Origin: Stictocephala bisonia
Taxonomy: Eukaryota > Arthropoda > Insecta > Hemiptera > Membracidae
DNA length: 64,000 bases
Direction: 5' to 3'
NCBI GenBank assembly: GCA_035578905.1
Contig: JAQJVL010000152.1
Location: 1,263,131 to 1,327,130 of the forward strand
This document shows positions 24,001 to 35,395 of the stretch, piece after piece. Below the pieces are notes generated by a model that had not been told where the DNA came from, made no database searches, and saw nothing but the letters and a program-made list of their open reading frames with translations. Within the stretch, counting starts at the first letter, position 1, and each line of letters starts with the position of its first letter. A program made the translations under genes and the position numbers.

Positions 24001-25734
24001 CTAGTTAATCGACTCCACACTCCCCACCTATAAAATCTGAGAAGATTTTGACAATATTATTTACGTTTGGGGCGTGGTCTTCAATAACGTTGTTTTGTTC
24101 AATATTATAGTTAATAAATATAATGTTGCCTGTTTATGGATTGTTTCAAGTGTGATATACCTTTCTTCCGTCTGTTCAAGTGTTCCAAAATCTCGGGACA
24201 GCTCTTCATGCAAGCCGGTTGTAGAAGTAAGCACAGTTCTACAATTTAGGCTGCATGTATTTTATTGTTTACACACCACTTAAACTCAGTGTTGGTTTAG
24301 AGTAGGATGTTCGTTGCTGTTAGGTAGGAAAAAATAACCTAAAATAGAAAGTAATTTACAAGTGACTTGATTTGTCTTGTTTGCCGAGTTTGTTAATTTT
24401 TAATTATTGTGGAATGACCACATGCACTGGTTCCGAATACCTTTCCTTAGCCTAAATATTATTTCTGTGAGTAGGTCCTCATACGTTCCCTTATCAATTT
24501 TAATACGATACGAACATAAAAAATAAGCGTGAATATAGATTGCGAGAGATTTGTCTTCATGATGGACATGATAGACCCTAGGTAGGTTTATAAATTAATT
24601 GTCATCATTAGTCAGATAACAACTAAACAGCCGAGGTTAGTTTCAATATGTCATATAATTTAATTAGATCTGAATTTGGAGGCCTACCAGTATACCAATT
24701 ATATCTTTTAAATATTCCCTATAGAACTGGCAATTAGGCCTAAAACAAAACCAAATATCTATCAGCTAATTCTTAGCACTTGTTATTTTCGCGGAAATGA
24801 CTCGTAAGGTCAAGAACATAACCTCAATAAATTTGTGGTGCTCGCACTCCGTAGCCCACTTTACCAACCGGCAGACCAGTATTTTAATTTAATTTAGCAA
24901 TTAGAAGTGTTTCGTTTGTACCACGAAAGGAATTTAAGCGAATTAAAAATATTTTCTCTGTGACCTTGCAAAATGACAGTTTTAAGCAAGAAGAAAATTA
25001 ACCACATACAAATAAAAAATTTTAGCAGATGTTTTGGGTAGATAAAACTTATCTCTAAATGTTCTTTTAGCATCATTATAACTTTTTTCAGAGGATGAGA
25101 GGACAGTAATCTTTTGATAGCTGTATAAAATTATTACGCATTTAAAGCAGGGAAGAACCTAAATGAAATGTACCTTCATAATGTTATAACAGATTAATAA
25201 TTATCTCGTAGACTGTTAAACTTTATTATTATATAGCGCCTAATCTACCTGGAAACATATAATAGTAGGCCTAAGTTAATACTCAGAACGACTTGAAAAG
25301 TTATCAGCAAAAATGTTTTATACGATGATTAATTACTTTTAGAGTATTTATTGGAAGCTTTACATATCAGCATCACTCGTATTATTATTATTATTGTAAT
25401 TATTTTGTTCTTATACTTAGGCCTACAAAATGAAACAACCCTGACGTGTCCAGAACATTGTAGGCTTCACGAACTGTCTGATAGTCAAACATGTCCTGAA
25501 CAATGTAAGCTTCATGACCAATAAAAATATCTCTGATATTGATAGTTAGACCGTCATTACACCAATCTTTAACGACATTATTACAAAGTGAAGGAAGCTG
25601 TCATTCAGTATTAGCTCCATTTCAGACATTTATCGAGTTATATTTTAAGCTTACTCATACTTCGTATTTGCATTAATCAGTAAGGTTTGTAAAAGTATGA
25701 AGCGTTTATTAGACTACCGTTGTACGTGGAGGAG
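24001..25734. other. AT-rich upstream spacer
   Basis: Non-coding AT-rich DNA upstream of the engrailed-family gene. Three TAGGCCTA octamers (24735, 25266, 25418). No gene, RNA or transposon recognised. Confidence 0.5.
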
Positions 25735-27975
25735 GCTCATAACCGTTATACATGTGTGGTTGGGGTGGGTGGGGAGAGTCGTTACTCTATATATGTGTGG
25801 GTGGAGTAGGTGGAGGTTGGTCATTACCTCTTACATGTGTGGGTGGGGAGGGTCATTACCTCTTTACATGTGTGGGTGGATCGGGTGGGGGTTGGTCATG
25901 ACCTCTATACATGTGTGGGTGGGCGGGGAGAGTCCTTACTATATATATGTGTGGGTGGAGTAGGTGGAGGGTGGTCATTACCTCTTACATGTGTGGGTGG
26001 GGAGGGTCATTACCTCTATACATGTGTGGGTGGAGCGGGGGGGATGGTCATTACCTCTTTACGTGTGTGGGTGGAGTGGGTGGAGAGTGGTCATTACCTC
26101 TATACATGTGTGAGTGGAGTGAGTGGGGGATGGTCATTTCCTCTGTACGTGTGTGGGTGGAGTGGATGGATGATGGTTATTACCTCTATACATGTGTGAG
26201 TGGGGGATTGCCATTATCTCAATACATGTGTGGGTGGAGGGTGGTCATTACCTCTATACATGTGTGAGTGGAGTGATTGGGGGATGGTCATTACCTCTGT
26301 ACGTGTGTGGGTGGAGTGCATGGAGGGTGGTTATTACCTCTATACATGTGTGAGTGGGGGATGGTCATTATCTCTATACATTTGTTGGTGGAGTGGGTGG
26401 AGGGTGGTCATTACCTCTATACATTTGTGAGTGGAGTGAGTGGGGGATGGTCATTACCTCTATACGTGTGTGGGTGGAGTGGATGGAGGGTGGTTATTAC
26501 CTCTATACATGTGTGGTCGGAGTGAGTGGGAGATGGTCATTACCTCTATACGTGTGTGGGTGGAGTGGATGGAGGGTGGTTATTACCTCTATACATGTGT
26601 GGTCGGAGTGGGTGGAAGATGGTCATTATCTCTATAAATGTGTGGGTGGAGGGTGGTCATTACCTCTATACATGTGTGAGTGGAGTGAGTGGGAGATGGT
26701 CATTACCTCTGTACGTGTGTGGGTGGAGTGGGTGGAGGGTGGTTATTACCTCTATACATGTGTGAGTGGGGGATGGTCATTACCTCTATACATGTGTGAG
26801 TGGAAGATGGTCATTATCTCTATAAATGTTTGGGTGGAGGGTGGTCATTACCTCTATACATGTGTGAGTGTAGTGAGTGGGAGATGGTCATTACCTCTGT
26901 ACGTGTGTGGGTGGAGTGGGTGGAGGGTGGTCATTACCTCTATACATGTGTGAGTGGAGTGAGTGGGGGATGGTCATTACCTCTATACGTGTGTGGGTGG
27001 AGTGGATGGAGGGTGGTTATTACCTCTATACATGTGTGAGTGGGGGATGGTCATTACCTCTATACATGTGTGAGTGGAAGATGGTCATTATCTCTATAAA
27101 TGTGTGGGTGGAGGGTGGTCATTACCTCTATACATGTGTGAGTTGAGTGAGTGGGAGATGGTCATTACCTCTGTACGTGTGTGGGTGGAGTGGGTGGAGG
27201 GTGGTCATTACCTCTATACATGTGTGGTCGGAGTGAGTGGGGGATGGTCATTATCTCTATACGTCTGTGGGTGGAGTGGATGGAGGTTGGTTATTACCTC
27301 TATACATGTGTGAGTGGGGGATGGTCATTATCTCTATACATGTGTGAGTGGAGTGAGTGGGGGATGGTCATTACCTCTATACATGTGTGGTCGGAGTGAG
27401 TGGGGGATGGTCATTATCTCTATACGTGTGTGGGTGGAGTGGATGGAGGTTGGTTATTACCTCTATACATGTGTGAGTGGGGGATGGTCATTACCTCTAT
27501 ACATGTGTGGTCGGAGTGAGTGGGGGATGGTCATTATCTCTATACGTGTGTGGGTGGAGTGGATGGAGGTTGGTTATTACCTCTATACATGTGTGAGTGG
27601 GGGAATGGTCATTACCTCTATACATGTGTGGTCGGAGTGGGTGGGGGATGGTCATTATCTCTATACATGTGTGAGTGGAGTGAGTGGGGGATGGTCATTA
27701 TCTCTATACGTGTGTGGGTGGAGTGGATGGAGGTTGGTTATTACCTCTATACATGTGTGAGTGGGGGATGGTCATTATCTCTATACGTGTGTGGGTGGAG
27801 TGGATGGAGGGTGGTTATTACCTCTATACATGTGTGGTCGGAGTGGGTGGGTGATGGTCATTATCTCTATACATGTGTGAGTGGAGTGAGTGGGGGATGG
27901 TCATTACCTCTATACGTGTGTGGGTGGAGTGGATGGCGGATGGTCATTATCTCTATACATATGTGGTTTCATGGT
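25735..27975. repeat. G-rich minisatellite array, mixed 43-bp and 34-bp units
   Basis: Units contain GGTCATTACCTCTATACATG followed by TGTGAGTGGAGTGAGTGGGG. A long form of about 43 bp includes the GGAGTGGGT or GGAGTGAGT block and a short form of about 34 bp lacks it; the two alternate irregularly. Because neither length is a multiple of three, the open frames (up to 199 codons, motif SLPLYMCGW) hop between frames. That argues against protein coding. The plus strand is strongly G-rich (GGGTGGAGGGTGG), which could form G-quadruplexes. The unit shares a core with the minisatellites at 44.7, 48.4-48.8 and 50.3 kb. Confidence 0.95.
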
Positions 27976-28761
27976 TAGTCTTGTACGAGTATCAACGTAT
28001 AATTGATTGTTCTGATGTGGGCGAGGGCTGCAATTCATATTCCTTGGTACAGCCAATTACCTGGGAAACTGTCGTTTAGTGATTCTTATTCATCGTCCCA
28101 TCCGATTAACGTAACACTGCGCAAAATTACAGTTCCCTCGTCAAAGTAAGGATTCATTTTAAACGATTCATTTAATCGAGAAAACCGTATAATTTTAGTA
28201 TTTTATAATTTACTCTGTATTTAAACTTTGAATATTGGATATGTAAATGGGAACGGTCCCCTTTTCCCGAGTTTTGCCGAAATGTACCGACATTAAGTGA
28301 ATTGAAGCGTGGCTGTCTTTACATTACGAATGAATATCCATGTGGTGTTTTTATTTAAAACTATAAAGTTAGTATTAATGTAAAATTGAGATAACGATTG
28401 ATAATTTGGACTACAAATAATAAATATAATACACGTGTTTTGTGCTTTAGTGAATTATTATAACAAGTTTGTGTTCTTTTGACAGTTAATAAGGTACCCT
28501 TCACAGATAAGAAGAGAAAAAGAGCAGGTTTAAAAATGTTTTTTAACAACACTTTTTAGACTATAACTTTTACAGATTAAACGAATTTTTCCTCGACTAC
28601 CTTTTTCTGTTCTACAATATATTGTTGAACTTCTAATCAACCCTAGATCTACATGATGAAGTAGGCCTACATTTCTGCCTCTCAACAAAAATGTTAAATT
28701 AAATTTGTGTCATTAAATTTACAGTGCCTTCACCACAGTGCCACGGTTAAGTCCAGTCCTA
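27976..28761. other. AT-rich spacer
   Basis: No gene or structured RNA seen. One TAGGCCTA octamer at 28662-28669. The frame at 28719-28907 (minus) only reads through the neighbouring MITE end. Confidence 0.5.
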
Positions 28762-29224
28762 CAGGGTGTTTTGAACTCTTTAGCCAAACTTTGGGATTTA
28801 GTTTTGGACATGAAAACATACGTCATATAGTAGTATGGTATATCTCGCTTCATTAACCGTCTGTCCGTATGTTTGTGATATTTATAAAAAAATATCTCAC
28901 GAACCATAAATTGTACAGATTAAAAAAATTGTCATTCTTAATAATGCTGATAGCACCTAAAAGTGCATTGATTTTGATATTTTTTTTGTGTAAACGTTTG
29001 GAAATGGCTTACGTTTAGGTGCAATCAGTCTTACTAAATATGCAGCATTTGAAATCTGGGGGATTTATAGTTCCTGAGTTATTATTATTTTTTTTTTAAT
29101 CACAAACATACGGACAGACTGTTGAAGAAGCGAGATAGACCATACTGTTGTATGGCATTTTTTATTTGTTTTCATGTCCGGAACTAAATCCAAAAGTTTG
29201 GCTAAATAGTCTCCAAACACCCTA
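28762..29224. mobile_element. MITE with TA target duplication (YAGGGTG family, copy 1)
   Basis: A 463-bp element with imperfect long inverted ends: CAGGGTGTTTTGAACTCTTT on the left and, reversed, TAGGGTGTTTGGAGACTATT on the right, each followed by AGCCAAACTTT and then a TTTAGTT..GGACATGAAAAC block. TA is present on both sides (28760-28761 and 29225-29226). There is no coding capacity. A TA duplication fits non-autonomous Tc1/mariner-type elements. It is related to the element at 37.4 kb. Confidence 0.8.
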
Positions 29225-30454
29225 TATAGACTGTATAAAATATAAATGTAGCGTTATTTTAAAGGAATTTGTAGTTAAATCCAATTTGAATTGGTTTACA
29301 ATTATAATAGCCCACATGTAATTAATAATTCAAAAATTAATACTTCAAAATGTTTTTATAAACAATGGATTGACCAAATTGGACCATTGGCCATTGTAAC
29401 GTCTAAGGTTCCTACCACTATGTCTTTAAATTGTTTTTGAGTCTACATGTTGTTCAAATATTTCACAGTAGGCCTACTTGATTGTTAAAACTTATGTTAC
29501 AATCATGCATAGAGTACAGTATTAATGTTTAAAGCCGCCCAATGGCTATAGCCTATTATTGTCATATAACTAACATTCACTAAAAAAGTCGTATTGTATT
29601 TATTAGTGCTATTTGTAACTTAAACCATAATTATTTAAAACAATTATTTTATGTTTATCCTTTTATTGATAATAAAAACTGAAACTCTGTTACCGCCATA
29701 TTTACCACTGACTAGTAGAGCGTTAACTTAACAAAAGCTACAATATGACTGCAAGTGGTCTTCCTTCATAATCTAGGTTCTATGTAACATTTCACTTCTC
29801 AATTTTATAAAGGAAGTGGATCGAATAGCATTAAGAAGGGCCTACACCTCCTATACATAATTGAACAAATCGATTTTTTATCCAAAGGAATGTTGGGTAC
29901 TAATTCGGTACATTGACTTACTATTGGGCTTTGAAGGCTACAGTATTGGGATAAATGGACAAAAAGAATCGAGTTAATCAGTAGCGATTATTATCAGACT
30001 CGACCTCATAATCATGGCCATGATTTGAACCTTGTCGGGGATTTCTCATGCCTTAATTCCGCCCAACTACAGTTAAACAGCCTTTAAACAAAAGCCTATA
30101 AATGCTTATTCCCATTAAAATATACAAATTAAATAATTATCTTTAGAGATATGTAGCCTATTTAAAAATTCCTTGATACAATGACTAGTGATTTTACTAT
30201 AAGTTTTTTATTTATGTAGTTTTCGTGTGTATTAATTTTAGTTGTGCCTGTAATAATCATATTTTTCGTAATTAGTGAAAAATATAAAATATACATTATT
30301 TTATGTACTTACTTTTAGTTAAGAACGTTTTTGTAATTATTAAAATTCCCTAAAAATGAAAATATTCTTAATACATTGAACAAGGAATAGTGTACAGTTA
30401 GTCATATTCAAAAACTGTTTCAGTCATAGAGAAAAAATTTAAATATAGCACGAG
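29225..30454. other. AT-rich spacer
   Basis: Unique AT-rich DNA with one TAGGCCTA octamer at 29469-29476. No gene or repeat identified. Confidence 0.5.
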
Positions 30455-30777
30455 ATTTAGCATAAAACAACTCTACACGAGACAACACCCCAGCACGTGA
30501 TGTGCAGCGAAATACTTTCCCACATTGCGGAGATTTGACACTAAACAACTCTACACGAGACAACACCCCAGCACGTGATGTGCAGCGAAATACTTTCCCA
30601 CGTTGCGGAGATTTGACACTAAACAACTCTACACGAGACAACACCCCAGCACGTGATGTGCAGCGATATACTTTCCCACGTTGCGGAGATTTGACACTAA
30701 ACAACTCTACACGAGACAACACCCCAGCACGTGATGTGCAGCGAAATACTTTCCCACGTTGCGGAGATTTGACACTA
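30455..30777. repeat. 78-bp satellite, left part (about 4 copies)
   Basis: The 78-bp unit contains GACAACACCCCAGCACGTGA, TGTGCAGCG and GCGGAGATTTGACACTAAAC. It is the left part of an array that continues at 32320 after a transposon insertion. The first unit (30455-30490) is truncated and diverged. The period is a multiple of three and open on both strands. Confidence 0.95.
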
Positions 30778-31301
30778 TAGTTGTGGACAGGGTATCTCTG
30801 AACCAGGAAAAGGCGAGCGACTTACTCGGCTATTATGGGGTGGCCCGCCCGGCCGACCCTAATTAATGTCGCTTCGCTGCGCTCAACGAAAACCAGTACT
30901 AGGTACCCAATACCAAAAAGTAAGTTAAATTATTTTCAAAAATTATTAAAATCCATTATCATATTATATTTAGTTTTTAAATGCCGATTATTTTCATACT
31001 AATTTGATGTAAATCGGCCAATTTTGACCAATTTGTACCGCAAACTAGTTTTTCTTTTTAAAACTAATTAATGAACAGTGAAAATTAAATACAATTTATG
31101 TCTGAGTGTGAGCATATGGAGGAATAATAAATGCCCCAGGTTTGATTGTAATAACTTTTTTATTGCTTCATAACCAAAATAAATAGCCGGTTTGAACACA
31201 AATTTGAAAACATAATTGTAATATAATCTGTAACTTAATTTATTGTACAATATTTCTACTGATTCTAAGTTAGATTTATCAAAATACAAAGACACACAGT
31301 A

Positions 31302-31517
31302 TTACAGTTTTTCAGTTTTCAGTTGTTCAATAGTAGTTCTGCTGGCACCAGTTAAAACTCGAACTCTATCCACGATGTTTCTCTTGCTCATTTCCGGATT
31401 TTCCATACGAAGCACTCCGTAAACGTGTAAAATAATTCGCCGTTCACCACTTGAATATGGATTATGAGTTCGACTCGTTATATACTTTTCGGGAGACGTA
31501 GGTGTCGGTTCTGCCAT
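31302..31517 (-). pseudogene. transposase N-terminal fragment with helix-turn-helix
   Basis: A 71-codon frame: an unstructured start (MAEPTPTSPEK), then NPYSSGERRIILHVYGVLR and NPEMSKRNIVDRVRVLTGAS RTTIEQ in one continuous segment. A GER-x-I-hydrophobic-x-VY helix followed by a helix-turn-helix ending TGASRTTI is typical of the N-terminal DNA-binding domain of IS630/Tc1-like transposases. The frame then stops. No DDE catalytic domain follows, because the gene was internally deleted before the palindrome formed. Confidence 0.6.
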
Positions 31518-31704
31518 AGTTGTTCACACGACAACAGAAAGCCACTAACTAGCCAAAAATGATTTTGTCGCCAAAGATAAGGGTTGTTTGGTTCACTCGC
31601 TATAATGTGTCGCGTTCCAATGAGTCACCACAAGCCTGAGTCACATTACAAAGTGTCAAGATTGGTTACTCATCCCAAGTCCAAATACTCTCCAAGTCGT
31701 TAAC

Positions 31705-31860
31705 CGATTACTATGCGTTAATCCGGAAATGAGCAAGAGGAACGTCGTGGATGCAGTTAGAGTTTTAACTGGTGCCAGCAGAAGGAAAGTACACGAACTT
31801 TATTGTAACAACAAAACCGCAATTTTGAATTATTTTGTAAATATTGTACAATAAATAAAG
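31705..31860 (+). pseudogene. inverted second copy of the transposase N-terminal fragment
   Basis: On the plus strand this reads NPEMSKRNVVDAVRVLTGAS and then RRKVHELYCNN before a stop. It matches the minus-strand copy at 31302-31517 with several substitutions. The start and first helix are lost. It shows that both arms of the palindrome come from the same gene end. Confidence 0.65.
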
Positions 31861-32319
31861 TTAGAGAGTATATTATTTATGTTTTGAATTTTTTCTTGAA
31901 ACCGGCTATTTATTTTGGTTATGAAGCAATAAAAAAAACTATTACGATCATACATAGGGCATTTTTGTCCCTCCATATGCTCACGCTTTGATATAAATTA
32001 TATTTAATTTTCACTAATCATTAAAAATTAGTTTTAAAAAGAAAAACTAGTTTGGCAGTACAAATTTGTCAAAATTGGCCGATTTACATCAAATTAGTAT
32101 AAAAATAATCGACATTTAAAAACAAAACATAATATGATAATGAATATTAATCATTTTTGTAAATAATTTAACTTACTTTTTGGTATTGGGTACCTAGTAC
32201 TTGTTTTCACTGAGTGCAGAGAAGCGACATTAATTAGGGTTGGCCGGGCGGGCCACCCCACAATAGCCGAGGTAAGTCGCTCGCCTTTTCCTGGTTCAGA
32301 GATACCCTGTCCACAACTA

Positions 32320-33556
32320 TAAACAACTCTACACGAGACAACACCCCAGCAAGTGATGTGCAGCGAAATACTTTCCCACATTGCGGAGATTTGACACTAA
32401 ACAACTCTACACGAGACAACACCCCAGCACGTGATGTGCAGCGAAATACTTTCCCACATTGCGGAGATTTGACACTAAACAACTCTACACGAGACAACAC
32501 CCCAGCACGTGATGTGCAGCGAAATACTTTCCCACATTGTGGAGATTTGACACTAAACAACTCTACACGAGACAACACCCCAGCACGTGATGTGCAGCGA
32601 TATACTTTCCCACATTGCGGAGATTTGACACTAAACAACTCTACACGAGACAACACCCCAGCACGTGATGTGTAGCGATATACTTTCCCACATTGCGGAG
32701 ATTTGACACTAAACAACTCTACACGAGACAACACCCCAGCACGTGATGTGCAGCGATATACTTCTCCACATTGCGGAGATTTGACACTAAACATTTCTAC
32801 ACGAGACAACACCCCAGCACGTGATGTGCAGCGATATACTTCTCCACATTGCGGAGATTTGGCACTAAACAGCTCTACACGAGACAACACCCCAGCACGT
32901 GATGTGCAGCGATATACTTCTCCACATTGCGGAGATTTGACACTAAACATTTCTACACGAGACAACACCCCAGCACGTGATGTGCAGCGATATACTTCTC
33001 CACATTGCGGAGATTTGGCACTAAACAGCTCTACACGAGACAACACCCCAGCACGTGATGTGCAGCGATATACTTTCCCACATCGCGGAGATTTGACACT
33101 AAACATTTCTACACGAGACAACACCCCAGCACGTGATGTGCAGCGATATACTTTCCCACATCGCGGAGATTTGACACTAAACAACTCTACACGAGATAAC
33201 ACCCCAGCACGTGATGTGCAGCGATATAATTTCCCACATTGCGGAGATTTGACACTAAACAACTCTACATGAGATAACACCCCAGCACGTGATGTGCAGC
33301 GATATACTTTCCCACATCGCAGAGATTTGACACTAAACATTTCTACACGAGACAACACCCCAGCACGTGATGTGCAGCGATATACTTTCCCACATCGCGG
33401 AGATTTGACACTAAACAACTCTACACGAGATAACACCCCAGCACGTGATGTGCAGCGATATAATTTCCCACATCGCGGAGATTTGACACTAAACAACTCT
33501 ACACGAGATAACACCCCAGCACGTGATGTGTAGCGATATACTTTCCCACGTTGTAG
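32320..33556. repeat. 78-bp satellite, right part (about 16 copies)
   Basis: Continuation of the 78-bp array. Units differ mainly at GCGAAATACTTTCCC/GCGATATACTTCTCC, CATTGCGG/CATCGCGG and AACAACTC/AACATTTC/AACAGCTC. The AACATTTC and AACAGCTC types alternate between 32760 and 33060, a two-unit higher-order pattern. A 489-codon minus-strand frame (32234-33703; unit CTSRAGVLSRVELFSVKSPQ and onward) runs from the transposon end through the whole array and reflects the 3n period. No gene inferred. Confidence 0.95.
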
Positions 33557-34608
33557 TTCGGCAAAAATGTTACTAGAGATTTCTCGATTTGACACTCGGA
33601 TTGAAGTAAAAATATTGTGACATAATTTTCCGGTCACTTCGAACCATATATAATTCGTAGCTAATAATCGATTCAAACTGTAATTGCTGAGTAACTGATT
33701 CAAAAAAGAGAATCACGAACCCAGCGAATCTTTTATATTCGATACTGTCGTAACTAACTAAACAACATAGCATAATTCTGTAAAATTCCAAGGGTCCATA
33801 ATTTGAGTACAAAAATAACAAGAAAGTATTAACTTGACGGTGATAGGTATACATGTGGCAGTAAACTAAATATGATAAAGGCTACATCTTTTAACACAGC
33901 CTCCAAGCCCAATGTAGGGAATACTCTTGGATCCCGGACGTTAATCTATGGGCTGTAGACTAGGATGAACAACTGCATCATGTAAGACACGGTTAAACAA
34001 CTGCAGTGAGAAGCGTTATTGGAACCGACTCATGGACCGACATGGAAAGAACTCCTACAGCTTCCCTGGTTGGCCCGATTGACAAAATTCTGATCATCAT
34101 TCCACACTAGTTGATATCCTATTAGCTATAATTTTATTACATTATTTGGTTTTACTATCTGTAGTATTGGATTTTATATCGATAAAATGATTTCTTAGGA
34201 GTACACTACATTTTTTGTTCATAGAACAAATGATTTTGTTGTTACGATTATGTACTATTAATTTTCAACTGAAAACTAGTTCTTCAGTGAGTATTCAAGT
34301 ATTGACCAGTTTCGTTGAGTGACAAATAGGTCGAGCAGTTATAAATGTGACTAATCTATTATATTGTATATAGTTAATAAAAAGTACCATATAATTATGT
34401 AACAGGAGGTCAGCACTATTTGTAAGCCTAATTAATTTTTGTCCAACTTAAGAATGTTCCGTCAAATGTCCGTCAATTGTTGACTTAGCTAATGCAAGTG
34501 CTATTTGTCAGTTTGACTTATATTAAAGAATTTGTTTTAAGGAAATCTAAAGATGTTTATCATAGTTATTGTGAGATGTATGGATAAACTCCTAGGCTTA
34601 ATGGTCAA
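33557..34608. other. unique spacer
   Basis: AT-rich DNA. The 93-codon minus frame at 33573-33854 is Phe/Tyr/Ser-rich and has no recognisable domain. No other feature. Confidence 0.45.
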
Positions 34609-34609
34609 A

Positions 34610-35005
34610 GAGGCTGTCGGCCATGTTGGTTTTAATCCCATTAAAAAAGTGTTATTTGCGAATCCATATTTTTTCGTTATTTATTGACCGAAATTTGTGA
34701 ATAAGGTGTCAATTTAAACGTTATCATATTGTGCATTGGGTTTGATTTTGATATTTTGAATACATACGTCTAGTTTTGAAAAACAGGTAAAAATAAAAAC
34801 TTCAAAATAAATATATATATTTTTCTATAAAATTAAACAGAAATTCACAAAGCAATTCCAACGCCCAACTTAATTCTTGATCAAATGCAAGTTGTTTGGA
34901 AAAACCCTTTTAAAAAGAACTGTTTAGTTTGGATACGCGTGATCATGTGACCGGCTGGAAATAACATTGTTCGTATGGGATAAAACCAACATGGCCGACA
35001 GCCTC
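34610..35005. mobile_element. MITE with about 30-bp terminal inverted repeats
   Basis: GAGGCTGTCGGCCATGTTGG plus TTTTAATCCCAT on the left is mirrored at 34976-35005 on the right with one indel. The 396-bp element is non-coding inside. No clear target duplication is visible, so the superfamily is unassigned. The 67-codon minus frame at 34881-35084 crosses the right end and is not a gene. Confidence 0.7.
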
Positions 35006-35395
35006 TGTACCCTACAGTTATTGAAAATCTGGTGACTTCCCGCCTGGTTTCCAGTGTGAATCTAATCATCTCCTTGACAGTCATTTAGAAGTCTCTTCAT
35101 TAGCTGATTTTAACTATTCGAATTCGGAAAATCCTTGAATACAGTACATTATTAGTATGGATTGTTTTTTCAATTTTATTGTGTTTTCATTTGTAATAAT
35201 TTTTAAATCAGAACATTTTAAAGTATACGCATATTCATCACAAGCATAAAAATAAAAATAAATTATATTAAGCAATCAAAATTCTCCTTTATAATGGCTT
35301 GATTTATGCGTAGGTCTGACATGCGGAGGTAGAATCTGGTTTAAAGTCACTTTTGTTACACTTAGTGACGACAATAGGTCATCCTCATATTAATA
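35006..35395. other. AT-rich spacer
   Basis: Nothing recognised between the MITE and the 113-bp satellite. Confidence 0.45.

Larger units (their letters stand above)
30778..32319. mobile_element. palindromic TA-target DNA transposon inserted in the 78-bp satellite
   Basis: The 1542-bp element starts TAGTTGTGGACAGGGTATCT and ends with its reverse complement. It interrupts a satellite unit exactly at TA (30776-30777), which is duplicated at 32320-32321. The inverted arms extend well inward: GTCGCTTCGCTG against CAGAGAAGCGAC, AATTTAACTTACTTTTTGGT against its mirror, TTTTGGTTATGAAGCAATAA at 31909-31930 against 31168-31190, and finally a coding block in both arms. It is therefore nearly one long palindrome with a small unique centre (about 31530-31700). 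Each arm carries the 5' part of a transposase-like gene reading outward, followed by a truncated 3' region, so it cannot encode an intact enzyme. TA duplication points to the IS630/Tc1/mariner group. Confidence 0.88.

Noticed and set aside
28719..28907. 62-codon minus frame as a gene
   Set aside because: It lies across the left end of a MITE.
32234..33703. 489-codon minus frame as a gene
   Set aside because: It starts in unique AT-rich DNA, runs through the 78-bp satellite and ends in a transposon TIR; the opposite strand is also open.
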